Positions 1-5,942 of a stretch of 9,017 nucleotides of DNA are shown here, in pieces. Both the position numbers and the translations under genes were made by a program. Below the pieces are notes generated by a model that saw only the letters and a program-made list of their open reading frames with translations, did not search any database and was not told the DNA's origin. The stretch's first letter is position 1; each line of letters begins with the position of its first letter. This stretch comes from an uncultured Opitutales bacterium (GTDB lineage: Bacteria > Verrucomicrobiota > Verrucomicrobiia > Opitutales > Intestinicryptomonadaceae), in the NCBI GenBank assembly GCA_900552245.1, contig URYY01000089.1:1-9017 (forward strand). The letters run 5' to 3'.

Positions 1-847
1 GCGGCAAGTCTGGGTGAAAGGCGCTCATGGCGTGCTCCAGCGAGTGTTCGCTAGTGCAATGTCCTGTGCTCATAACCATTCCTGAGAGCGAATTTCCCAG
101 CGACACATGCTCGCGCGCCTCCAAGTCTCTCCCGTCTTTTACGGCTCTAGCCAGGTATCTGCCCACATTTTTTATCGCAGTTTCTGCGTACATATCGCAT
201 ATAGGGTTGGGATCGTTTGAAGTGTAGCCCTCCAGACTGTGAAAGAGTGCGTCAAAGCCCTGAAAGGCTGTAAACTTTGGCGGAACTGAGAGTGTAAGTT
301 CAGGATCAACTATCGATAGCACGGGGAATAGAGCCTCGTCAAAAACTGCCGTCTTTTCGTTCGTGTCGGCGTTTGTTATGACGCCGCCTGCATCGAGCTC
401 TGAGCCGGTGCCGGCCGTCGTGGATATCGCAACTAGGGGCAGCGGCCTATTTTTAAATGGAAGGCGCTTGCCGGTTCCAAAAAATATGTAATCCCACAGG
501 TCGCCGTCGTTTGTCGCCATTGCAGCTATTGCTTTTGACGCGTCCATTACGCTGCCGCCGCCAAGTGCCAATACAAAGTCGCAGCCGCCTTCGCGGGCGG
601 ATTTTGCGCCGCGCATCACCGTGCTTTTCAGCGGGTTTGCCTCGACCTCATCAAATATTTTATATTCAACGCCGCTCTTTTTTAGCTGGCTTTCGACTTT
701 GTCAAGGTATCCGTTTGCGCGGGTTGACTTTCCATTTGATATTACAAGCAGAGCTTTCTTCCCGGGCAATTTTTCGTCCGCCAGCTTATTTACGCTGCCG
801 CTGCCGAAAATGAACTTTGTGGGTATGTAATTTACAAAACCTTTCAT
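1..847 (-). CDS. Iron-containing alcohol dehydrogenase (group III), 3' end outside the window
   Basis: This is the N-terminal 282 residues of a cytoplasmic NAD(P)-dependent iron-containing alcohol dehydrogenase, a family that interconverts aldehydes or ketones and alcohols during fermentation. The frame is open from the ATG at 847 to the window edge. Visible motifs are the nucleotide-binding GGGSVMD at residues 96-102, ISTTAGTGSE, and the metal-site stretch GFDALFHSLEGY. By family alignment the metal ligands are Asp199 and His203, then His268 in SEHSLEHAMSAF; the fourth ligand is expected in a PHG motif just beyond the last readable residues, DLP. The family is usually about 380-400 aa, so roughly 100 residues are missing. 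The start is supported by an AAGGAAAGG Shine-Dalgarno directly upstream and by the usual N-terminal motif, F-x-P-T-K-F-x-F-G. The EHSLEHAMSAFHP form points to a butanol-dehydrogenase-like subgroup, but the substrate cannot be read from sequence. The short plus-strand frames across this region are shadows. Confidence 0.95.
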   Translation of the reverse strand, partial: MKGFVNYIPTKFIFGSGSVNKLADEKLPGKKALLVISNGKSTRANGYLDKVESQLKKSGVEYKIFDEVEANPLKSTVMRGAKSAREGGCDFVLALGGGSVMDASKAIAAMATNDGDLWDYIFFGTGKRLPFKNRPLPLVAISTTAGTGSELDAGGVITNADTNEKTAVFDEALFPVLSIVDPELTLSVPPKFTAFQGFDALFHSLEGYTSNDPNPICDMYAETAIKNVGRYLARAVKDGRDLEAREHVSLGNSLSGMVMSTGHCTSEHSLEHAMSAFHPDLP

Positions 848-923
848 AACCTTTCCTTATTTTGAATTTTAACTTGGGAATTGTGCAAAGTGCGCATCTG
901 CCAAAAAATCATTTACTGCTCCC

Positions 924-951
924 AGTATAGGGCAAAATTAGCTTTTGTAAA
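924..951 (-). promoter_or_regulatory. Sigma70-type promoter for the alcohol dehydrogenase
   Basis: Read on the minus strand, TTTACA (951-946) and TATACT (929-924) are separated by 16 bases. Each box matches the sigma70 consensus at five of six positions. The transcript would start near 917, giving a leader of about 70 bases before the ATG at 847. This is a consensus match only; no start site has been mapped. Confidence 0.6.
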
Positions 952-975
952 TACGTATCGACGTAAAAGTACGTC
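951..975. promoter_or_regulatory. ACGT-type palindromes, possible operator of the dehydrogenase promoter
   Basis: ATACGTAT at 951-958 is a perfect 8-base palindrome touching the -35 box of the leftward promoter. Immediately next to it, GACGTA (960-965) and TACGTC (970-975) form a perfect 6-base inverted repeat with a 4-base spacer. ACGT therefore occurs three times in 25 bases. The location at and just upstream of the -35 box fits a regulator binding site, either activator or repressor. The protein that binds is unknown and the regulatory role is inferred. Confidence 0.4.
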
Positions 976-1015
976 AACTTTATGACAAGATTTATTCAAA
1001 GTATTTGCCTACACT

Positions 1016-1058
1016 GCAAAATTCACTCGTCTCCTTTAATTCAATAGTGAATTTTTGC
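1016..1058. repeat. Bulged inverted repeat in the divergent intergenic region
   Basis: GCAAAATTCACT (1016-1027) pairs with AGTGAATTTTTGC (1046-1058) around an 18-base loop, with one extra base in the right arm. No gene reads into it from either side and no T-tract follows in a transcription-ending arrangement, so a terminator is unlikely. It could be an extended protein binding site or a hairpin; it may also be chance in AT-rich DNA. Confidence 0.45.
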
Positions 1059-1193
1059 CAAATAAATTAAAGTTTGCGGAATCTTACAGTAAAATCTTTC
1101 TTTGCTAAACAAGCACTAAGCCACATTTTGTTGGGTTATAAAATAAATTTTATTTCCACAAACGGTTGAGGTGATCTATACTTAAAAAATTAC

Positions 1194-1223
1194 TTGACTG
1201 TTGTGTTCTCTGTTATTTATAGG
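1194..1223 (+). promoter_or_regulatory. Candidate promoter of the large PEP-CTERM gene
   Basis: TTGACT at 1194-1199 matches the -35 consensus at five of six positions. After an 18-base spacer, TATAGG at 1218-1223 matches the -10 box at four of six. A start near 1230 would leave a leader of about 55 bases before the ATG at 1285. The -10 box is imperfect, so this is a candidate only. Confidence 0.4.
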
Positions 1224-1284
1224 ATTTCACATACTGTCTTGCTATTTGCAAGACTCTTTCTACGGCTTTATAAAAGGACTTCTT

Positions 1285-3888
1285 ATGAAAAAATACCTAA
1301 TTCATCTATCAATACTGTCGCTCAGCATGCTGGGAGGCTCATTATTTGCCGAGACTCCACCCGAAGGACAATCTTGGTTTAGGGCAAACAATCTAAAAGG
1401 TGTGGACGCCTCCGGTGTATCGTTTAACGATTTAAGTACTTGGAACGAATATTCTGTCGGAGATAGCGGCGGAGATCCTTGGAATGCTATTTCAATGGAG
1501 CTTTTGCCGTGGCAGTTGTCTTGGGCTTCTGATAAGCAGATAAACTTAAAGATGGATAACTCCATCGTAAATGTGGATAGTGCCGTAGGAAGTGCGGACA
1601 ATTTTACGAATATAAATGTAGATTTGCTCTGGTACTCAAACTTAAATATAAGAAGCGACTTCTACATTACTGGCAATTTAAATCAGGCAGGCTACTCAAA
1701 TCTGAGAGTAGAATCGGGGGCAAAGGCTTCGGTAAATACAGTTGGAAATTTTGACTCTATTGTATTGGACGGAGATGGAACTCTTCTAACGTCCCGCACT
1801 TCCTCCACCTTCCGCGACGGCTTTAGCTCTTCAAATGGAGCCTCCCTAAGCGTATTGGGCAACAATTACGCCTACTTTGAAGGCTCAAATAGCGGAAGTG
1901 TCTTTGATTCATCCACCATAAGCGGCAATATAGAGGTTAGAAACGGCGGAATTTTGCATCTAAAAAATTCGGTCTTTAACGCGGGGTCAAATAATAACCC
2001 CATTCAGGCTTCCGGCAAGGCTTCCCTGACTTTTGACGCCTCTGAATTGAACACTTACTACAATGGGTGGGACAGCTCATTGGATTCCGCATCAAGGTGG
2101 AACGAAAACATAATGTTTATAGCAGGCGGTGGCGGCGCTCAACAGACCTTCACATTTAAAAATGGCACTGTAGTAAATGGAGGGGGCGCTGCCGATGGAA
2201 CTTCATATTGGGATATTGACGAGTCAACTCGCACTCTAAGCGATATTTCCGCAGGTGGAACTTTGAACTTGGGGTGGAATTCATTCTCGTCTGAACAGGA
2301 TTTTATTGAAGTTAATCTGGAGAGCGGCACGCAGTATGCCGGGAAAGGCATAGAATTTGGCAATGCGTCAGGTGCTAGTTCAACTTTTGGTACCATAACC
2401 ATAAATCAGGGGGGAACCGACCTTGATGAGGGCTACACAATGGTTCACTTAAATGGCGACATCAATATGCGCGCCTCAACTTATTTGAGCAATGATTTGT
2501 CTAGCCCTGTTGAAAATACCTTCTCCTCAAATTACAATCTGCTTGGCTACACCGAGTTGCTAACGGATCGAAATTTGAATTTGGGTTCAGGTAACTCAAG
2601 GGGAGGAAGTGCCAACTTCACTATCTCGGGAGATAGCAACACGGTTTCGGTTCACGACTTCTTCCTAAATAGCGGAACAGATTCGCTCACCAACTCTGCC
2701 GGCGAGCAGGTGCTTTCAGACGCTACAGTGAATTTCATATTTGGGGCCGATAGCTCAAATAGCACCTTTACGGCAACTGCCAATGTGAATAACAATTACG
2801 GCGCTATGGGAACACACAACATGACCATAGACGGCGTAAATAACACGTTTAAGTCGAACACCCTAAATTTTTCAAATTCCACATTGACTGATGGCAAGAC
2901 GGGCAACTTTAAGATGTTGGGAGAGGGAAATACGTTGGATCTCACAGGGTTCTTAGTCTCAGACGGTGGCACTCAAGATGCCGCTACGGGCGGAACGGTG
3001 AATGTGTACTTTGCAGGCTCAAATGCTGCAAGCAAAAATCATGTGTTCATGCGAAACGGAGCGCGCACCGAACTCTTGCTACAGGGCTCGACTACGGCGG
3101 GCAGCAAACTCGCTATAAATTGGGAATTTGCGGGCAATACCGTATTCCGCAGCAACGATCTCAATTCCGGCGTTTGGGTAAAAATTCACGAGTGGGCAGG
3201 CAAGGACTATACGACAAATTCCACAATGCTTGTCAGCGGAACTGGCAATGACTTGCTCTTCTCGGGCCTTGAAATCGGCAACGACGTTACGACTTCCGGC
3301 GGAAAGGGAACTTTCAAAGTTGCAAGTACTGGTGGACGCATAGAGATAAATGCGAAAAACACAGATGGTTTCAATGGCTTTAGAATAAATGCCAGTGGTG
3401 TCTTAAGTTACGCAATTCAAGATGGCGGAATAGACACTATCTATAACTATACCAAGAATGATACGACATTTAGGGGCAAGTTGGAGATAGACTTTAACGA
3501 AATGACACGCCAGACCTTAGACGAGTCCGGCCTTGCTGGAGGTTGGGAAAAGTTTACGCTATTTGCGACCGTAGATGGAACTCTGAAGTCAAGCAACGGT
3601 TTTCTCGGGACTTGGTTTGAAATTGACGATTTAACTACAGCGGAAGATCCCTTCGGCAAGGGTTACACTTATTTGATAATGAACGAGGAGTATGTCTCGG
3701 TAATTACTCGCGGGGATTCCGACGAATATATGTTCGTCATAGACGAGACGTTTATAGATGACGTAACTGGCAAGAGCTTGACGTCTTTCTCAGTTCTATA
3801 CAAGTCTACTGTTCCGGAACCTGCAACTTACGCTGCAATATTTGGAGCTTTGGCCTTGGCCTTTGCAGCCTATCGCAAGCGCAGGTAA
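1285..3888 (+). CDS. Large secreted beta-solenoid-like PEP-CTERM protein, 867 aa
   Basis: A secreted surface protein of unknown specific function. The chosen start gives a clear Sec signal peptide (MKKYLIHLSILSLSMLGG SLFA, residues 1-22, likely cut before ETPPEG) and has AAAGGA about eight bases upstream. An in-frame ATG at 1201 would put 28 extra residues before the signal and has no comparable ribosome site, so I reject it. The mature part contains no cysteine and is rich in Asn, Ser, Thr and Gly. Alternating beta-strand and G-x-x-N-T turns suggest a right-handed beta-solenoid, as in autotransporter passengers. A recurring [N]-[FM]-x-[IM]-x-G-x-x-N-T motif lies near residues 444, 512 and 541. 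The C-terminus (843-867) is a PEP-CTERM signal: VPEP, a hydrophobic segment, then YRKRR, which an exosortase would recognise. There is no catalytic motif that I recognise. It could be an adhesin, matrix protein or sheath component; this is inference. Confidence 0.9.
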   Translation: MKKYLIHLSILSLSMLGGSLFAETPPEGQSWFRANNLKGVDASGVSFNDLSTWNEYSVGDSGGDPWNAISMELLPWQLSWASDKQINLKMDNSIVNVDSAVGSADNFTNINVDLLWYSNLNIRSDFYITGNLNQAGYSNLRVESGAKASVNTVGNFDSIVLDGDGTLLTSRTSSTFRDGFSSSNGASLSVLGNNYAYFEGSNSGSVFDSSTISGNIEVRNGGILHLKNSVFNAGSNNNPIQASGKASLTFDASELNTYYNGWDSSLDSASRWNENIMFIAGGGGAQQTFTFKNGTVVNGGGAADGTSYWDIDESTRTLSDISAGGTLNLGWNSFSSEQDFIEVNLESGTQYAGKGIEFGNASGASSTFGTITINQGGTDLDEGYTMVHLNGDINMRASTYLSNDLSSPVENTFSSNYNLLGYTELLTDRNLNLGSGNSRGGSANFTISGDSNTVSVHDFFLNSGTDSLTNSAGEQVLSDATVNFIFGADSSNSTFTATANVNNNYGAMGTHNMTIDGVNNTFKSNTLNFSNSTLTDGKTGNFKMLGEGNTLDLTGFLVSDGGTQDAATGGTVNVYFAGSNAASKNHVFMRNGARTELLLQGSTTAGSKLAINWEFAGNTVFRSNDLNSGVWVKIHEWAGKDYTTNSTMLVSGTGNDLLFSGLEIGNDVTTSGGKGTFKVASTGGRIEINAKNTDGFNGFRINASGVLSYAIQDGGIDTIYNYTKNDTTFRGKLEIDFNEMTRQTLDESGLAGGWEKFTLFATVDGTLKSSNGFLGTWFEIDDLTTAEDPFGKGYTYLIMNEEYVSVITRGDSDEYMFVIDETFIDDVTGKSLTSFSVLYKSTVPEPATYAAIFGALALAFAAYRKRR
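3811..3888 (+). repeat. PEP-CTERM anchor-coding segment, copy 1
   Basis: This 78-base segment encodes the VPEP motif, hydrophobic helix, basic tail and stop of the large protein. It is about 87% identical (10 differences by eye) to 5300-5377. All but two differences are silent; the two that change residues swap Lys and Arg in the basic tail (RKRR against RRRK). Confidence 0.85.
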
Positions 3889-3943
3889 CAGCGGGCTCGT
3901 CTGTTTGCAAACTGCTACTATTTTTCAGTTTTTTATTACATTG

Positions 3944-3970
3944 GCGGAAGTTTCCACTTCCGCTTTTTTT
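3944..3970 (+). terminator. Intrinsic terminator of the large PEP-CTERM gene
   Basis: GCGGAAG (3944-3950), a six-base loop, and CTTCCGC (3957-3963) form a perfect 7-bp stem followed directly by seven T. It lies 56 bases after the stop codon. A weaker possible hairpin, AAACTG (3909-3914) with CAGTTT (3926-3931) followed by TTT, precedes it and could act as a backup. Confidence 0.9.
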
Positions 3971-4011
3971 GTTCACATATGGTTTTTTTAAAAAATTTTA
4001 GTTTTAAAAAC

Positions 4012-4040
4012 TTGACCCTAAAAAAATAGAACAGTACTAC
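4012..4040 (+). promoter_or_regulatory. Weak candidate promoter of the second PEP-CTERM gene
   Basis: TTGACC at 4012-4017 matches the -35 consensus at five of six positions. The -10 region is unclear: TACTAC at 4035-4040 lies 17 bases downstream but matches only three of six. A separate promoter is expected because the preceding gene ends in a strong terminator. Transcription from here would give a leader of only about 20-25 bases. Confidence 0.3.
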
Positions 4041-4069
4041 ATAGTTAGATTTTAATTCTTTAGTTTGCT

Positions 4070-5377
4070 ATGAAAAGGGAAATTACATACATCTTATCGG
4101 CGATACTTGCCTCTGGTTTTAGCTACGCTGCAAGCGTTACGGCCGAAAATAGCGGCTCGTGGTCGGACACTGCAACTTGGGCTGGCGGAGTTTTGCCAAC
4201 TGATGCGGACTCTGTTACCATAAATAGTGGCGTAACCCTAACTTTGGATACGGCGGCAACTGTTGAAAAGTTAAATTACCACAGTAGCGACGAGTTGCAT
4301 TCTCTAATTTTAACTGGAGCCGACGCGTCTTTGACTTTAACGGGCGAGACTCAGTTCTACTATAATAACAGGCTTCAGTTATTTGTGGAAAATGGCGCAA
4401 GCTTTACTGCCAATTCCATAGCTTGGGGTAGTGGCGGATACAACAATATAACGGTTTCGGGAGCAGGCACTACTTTTACTTCAGCCTTTGATGAATTGCG
4501 AGGTTCTACAGTAAATGGGGGCTCTGTGTTCAAAGTTACAGATGGTGCTACGGCAAATGCAACAGGAGAGTGGAAACTGAATGCAAATCACGGCGGAACT
4601 ATGATTTTTGAGATTTCTAATGGAGCTACCTTGAACACTAAAGCATTTTATCTCGAGGCTCAGTCAAATTCGAAGTCAATAGTAAAGGTTCTATCTGGTG
4701 GCAAGATTTTATCAGCGTCAGGTTCGCTCATAGGTGTGAACTATTGGAATCCTGTTCAAAGTGGTGCTGAAAATCGTCTGATAGTTGCCGGTCAGGGTTC
4801 ACAGGTTAGGACTCAAGGTAACGTAAATATCGAGATTGGAAGCAGGTTCTCTGAGGCTGGATCCGGGGTTACCGATTACTTGCAGCTCGGAGCTGTTGAA
4901 AATGGCGAATTTATGGCTGCTTCCGGAAATGCTGTAAATACCGAATTTGAATTCAAGGTTCACGCGTCTGCGCAGGTCGACATACTCTTGGGCGATGAAA
5001 ATGCAATATCCTATGGGGGGCTTGTAAGTTATGAAAACGCCCTTATAAATGCGATGTACTTTAAGCAGTTTGAAGGGGGCTTGACCGTTGATTTTTCAAA
5101 TATAACAGGTTTGGAGGAAGGTCTTTACTCCTTTGCCTTGTTTGCTTCAAATTCAGGTCAAAATCTCGATTTTGGCAATTGGAGCGATTTGTTTTTAAAA
5201 GGAGTAGTTGAGACTGAAAATGTAAAGCTCTATTTCGATGAAGAGGACGGCAAGTGCTACGATATTTCCGGAAATATTCTCTATCTAAACGTTCAGGTGG
5301 TTCCGGAACCTGCGACTTATGCCGCTATATTCGGGGCTTTGGCCTTGGCCTTCGCTGCCTATCGCAGGCGCAAGTAA
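4070..5377 (+). CDS. Secreted beta-strand-rich PEP-CTERM protein, 435 aa
   Basis: A second exported surface protein with the same layout as its upstream neighbour. Residues 1-20 form a signal peptide ending in FSYA, probably cut before ASVTAE. Next, residues 28-60 read SGSWSDTATWAGG, then LPTDADSVTINSG and VTLTLD. This pattern (Trp, Pro, Asp-x-Val, then a strand) is seen at the start of many bacterial beta-helix surface proteins and resembles the G8-type N-terminal motif. The middle has short G-A-x-(F/L)-T-type beta turns consistent with a solenoid. From about 337, LTVDFSNIT and FALFAS match a similar stretch in the large protein. Residues 411-435 are the PEP-CTERM signal ending YRRRK. There is a single Cys, in GKCYD. 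No Shine-Dalgarno is visible before the ATG (TTTAGTTTGCT), unlike the upstream gene. The ATG is kept because it gives an exact signal peptide. Its function is unknown; it is likely structural or adhesive. Confidence 0.9.
   Translation: MKREITYILSAILASGFSYAASVTAENSGSWSDTATWAGGVLPTDADSVTINSGVTLTLDTAATVEKLNYHSSDELHSLILTGADASLTLTGETQFYYNNRLQLFVENGASFTANSIAWGSGGYNNITVSGAGTTFTSAFDELRGSTVNGGSVFKVTDGATANATGEWKLNANHGGTMIFEISNGATLNTKAFYLEAQSNSKSIVKVLSGGKILSASGSLIGVNYWNPVQSGAENRLIVAGQGSQVRTQGNVNIEIGSRFSEAGSGVTDYLQLGAVENGEFMAASGNAVNTEFEFKVHASAQVDILLGDENAISYGGLVSYENALINAMYFKQFEGGLTVDFSNITGLEEGLYSFALFASNSGQNLDFGNWSDLFLKGVVETENVKLYFDEEDGKCYDISGNILYLNVQVVPEPATYAAIFGALALAFAAYRRRK
5300..5377 (+). repeat. PEP-CTERM anchor-coding segment, copy 2
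   Basis: This is the partner of 3811-3888, encoding the anchor and stop of the 435-aa protein. The amino acids are the same apart from the order of Lys and Arg in the tail. Confidence 0.85.
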
Positions 5378-5406
5378 GCTAGCAGGGCGATGCTAATTAT
5401 AGTTTG

Positions 5407-5434
5407 GGCGAAAGTTTATACTTTCGCCTTTTTT
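5407..5434 (+). terminator. Intrinsic terminator of the second PEP-CTERM gene
   Basis: GGCGAAAG (5407-5414) and CTTTCGCC (5421-5428) make a perfect 8-bp stem with the loop TTTATA, followed by six T and further T-rich sequence. It starts 29 bases after the stop. In size, loop length and sequence it resembles the terminator at 3944-3970. Confidence 0.9.
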
Positions 5435-5512
5435 ATTTTTCTTTCGGAGTTTCTGCCTTATTGCGCATGCGAATGCAGTCTATATTCCTGTTAAGGCAAG
5501 GTTGATTTGCTA

Positions 5513-5542
5513 TTGTCATTTCTTTCATATTGCTTCTATAAA
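5513..5542 (+). promoter_or_regulatory. Candidate sigma70 promoter in a gene-free block
   Basis: TTGTCA (5513-5518) and TATAAA (5537-5542) are separated by 18 bases, and each matches the consensus at five of six positions. Transcription would start near 5549 and run toward the palindrome at 5778-5805. No protein gene of normal size lies directly downstream. AT-rich DNA produces such matches by chance fairly often, so confidence is limited. Confidence 0.4.
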
Positions 5543-5761
5543 TTTTAAGCTGATTTGCCCGCAATCCTATTTGAGGAAAGTAAATATTTGCTCCGTTTCT
5601 TTTTTTTTAGAGAATCCGCAATTTAGTGGATACTAAAATATGCTGTGTGGCGATACTGTTGCGAGACTTAAAAAGGTCTTCTTAAAATAAATGCCGCTAA
5701 CTTAAGTTGCGCATGGGGCTTTTTGTTTCGCGCTTTTAACTGCGACTAGAAGGAGTGCAAA

Positions 5762-5779
5762 ATGGTGTATAAAAGGTGA
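5762..5779 (+). CDS. Five-codon micro-ORF (MVYKR), possible leader peptide
   Basis: ATG GTG TAT AAA AGG TGA is preceded by a perfect AAGGAG (5750-5755) with six bases of spacing, the best ribosome site in the window. Its stop codon overlaps the first two bases of the 28-base palindrome. Such a layout is used in attenuators, where ribosome position changes RNA folding. No same-strand gene follows until 7098, so there is no obvious target. Translation is unproven, and a decayed gene start is an alternative. Confidence 0.25.
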   Translation: MVYKR

Positions 5780-5805
5780 GAGCCGCTAAGATCTTAGCGG
5801 CTCTC
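5778..5805. terminator. Perfect 28-base palindrome, probable hairpin or bidirectional terminator
   Basis: GAGAGCCGCTAAGA is followed at once by its exact reverse complement. As RNA this gives a stem of about 12 bp with a minimal loop, GC-rich at the base. The plus-strand flank is TTATATATAT and the minus-strand flank is ACCTTTTATA, so neither has a classic T-tract. It lies 137 bases beyond the stop of the minus-strand membrane protein gene and could end that transcript, or the small plus-strand transcript, or both. A DNA-level binding site is another possibility. Confidence 0.5.
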
Positions 5806-5942
5806 TTATATATATGATGGGGGGAGGAAATTTTTTATTTTATGCCCTCTATTATCGTTATAGATTTTTTAAAATCAAGCTTTTTTTCAAAAAAATTAAA
5901 AATTTTTTATATAAATAAAATTCTCTGTTGGAATTTGAAATT

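Larger units (their letters stand above)
848..1284. other. Divergent intergenic regulatory region without a gene
   Basis: These 437 bases separate the leftward dehydrogenase gene from the rightward PEP-CTERM gene. I find no protein gene with a plausible start, Shine-Dalgarno and composition. The block holds one promoter for each flanking gene, ACGT-centred palindromes next to the leftward promoter, and a bulged inverted repeat near the middle. The stretch from about 1059 to 1190 is AT-rich and I see nothing definite in it. Confidence 0.8.
5549..5805 (+). ncRNA. Possible small RNA or leader transcript of about 255 bases
   Basis: The proposal rests on a promoter-like sequence before 5549 and a 14-bp-arm palindrome at the end, with several small inverted repeats and a micro-ORF between. 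It matches no RNA family that I recognise: tmRNA, SRP RNA, 6S RNA and RNase P hallmarks are absent. The end is not followed by a clean T-tract, which weakens the case. Both boundaries are inferred. Confidence 0.25.
5435..5942. other. 508-base block without a convincing protein gene
   Basis: No frame here is long enough or starts well enough to be a confident gene on either strand. What it does hold is a good promoter-like pair of boxes, a small stem (TTTAG, loop, CTAAA at 5622-5637), the perfect 10-base palindrome AACTTAAGTT at 5699-5708, a five-codon micro-ORF with a perfect ribosome site, and a perfect 28-base palindrome. From about 5820 to 5942 the sequence is very AT-rich, with long T and A runs, and serves as the 3' flank of the minus-strand membrane protein gene. 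Confidence 0.7.

Noticed and set aside
27..830. Plus-strand frames of 66, 118 and 69 aa
   Set aside because: They lie antisense to the clearly recognisable alcohol dehydrogenase and show no family features.
1201..1284. Upstream in-frame ATG giving an 895-aa form of the large PEP-CTERM protein
   Set aside because: The 28 extra residues have no ribosome site and would bury the signal peptide; ATG 1285 has AAAGGA at good spacing and begins MKK plus a typical signal sequence.
5433..5528. Minus-strand 31-codon ORF beginning MKEMTIANQP and ending KETPKEK-like before a stop
   Set aside because: The ribosome site is weak, it overlaps the terminator of the PEP-CTERM gene, and its composition is what AT-rich non-coding DNA gives by chance.
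5573..5581. GAGGAAAGT, resembling a conserved RNase P RNA core sequence
   Set aside because: The match stops after nine bases, the expected CCGGGC does not follow, and no ACAGAAA-type partner occurs at the right distance.
5863..5895. AT-only inverted repeats such as GATTTTTTAAAATC as a terminator for the membrane protein gene
   Set aside because: Stems made almost wholly of A-T pairs are expected by chance in this A/T-run-rich stretch and would be unstable.
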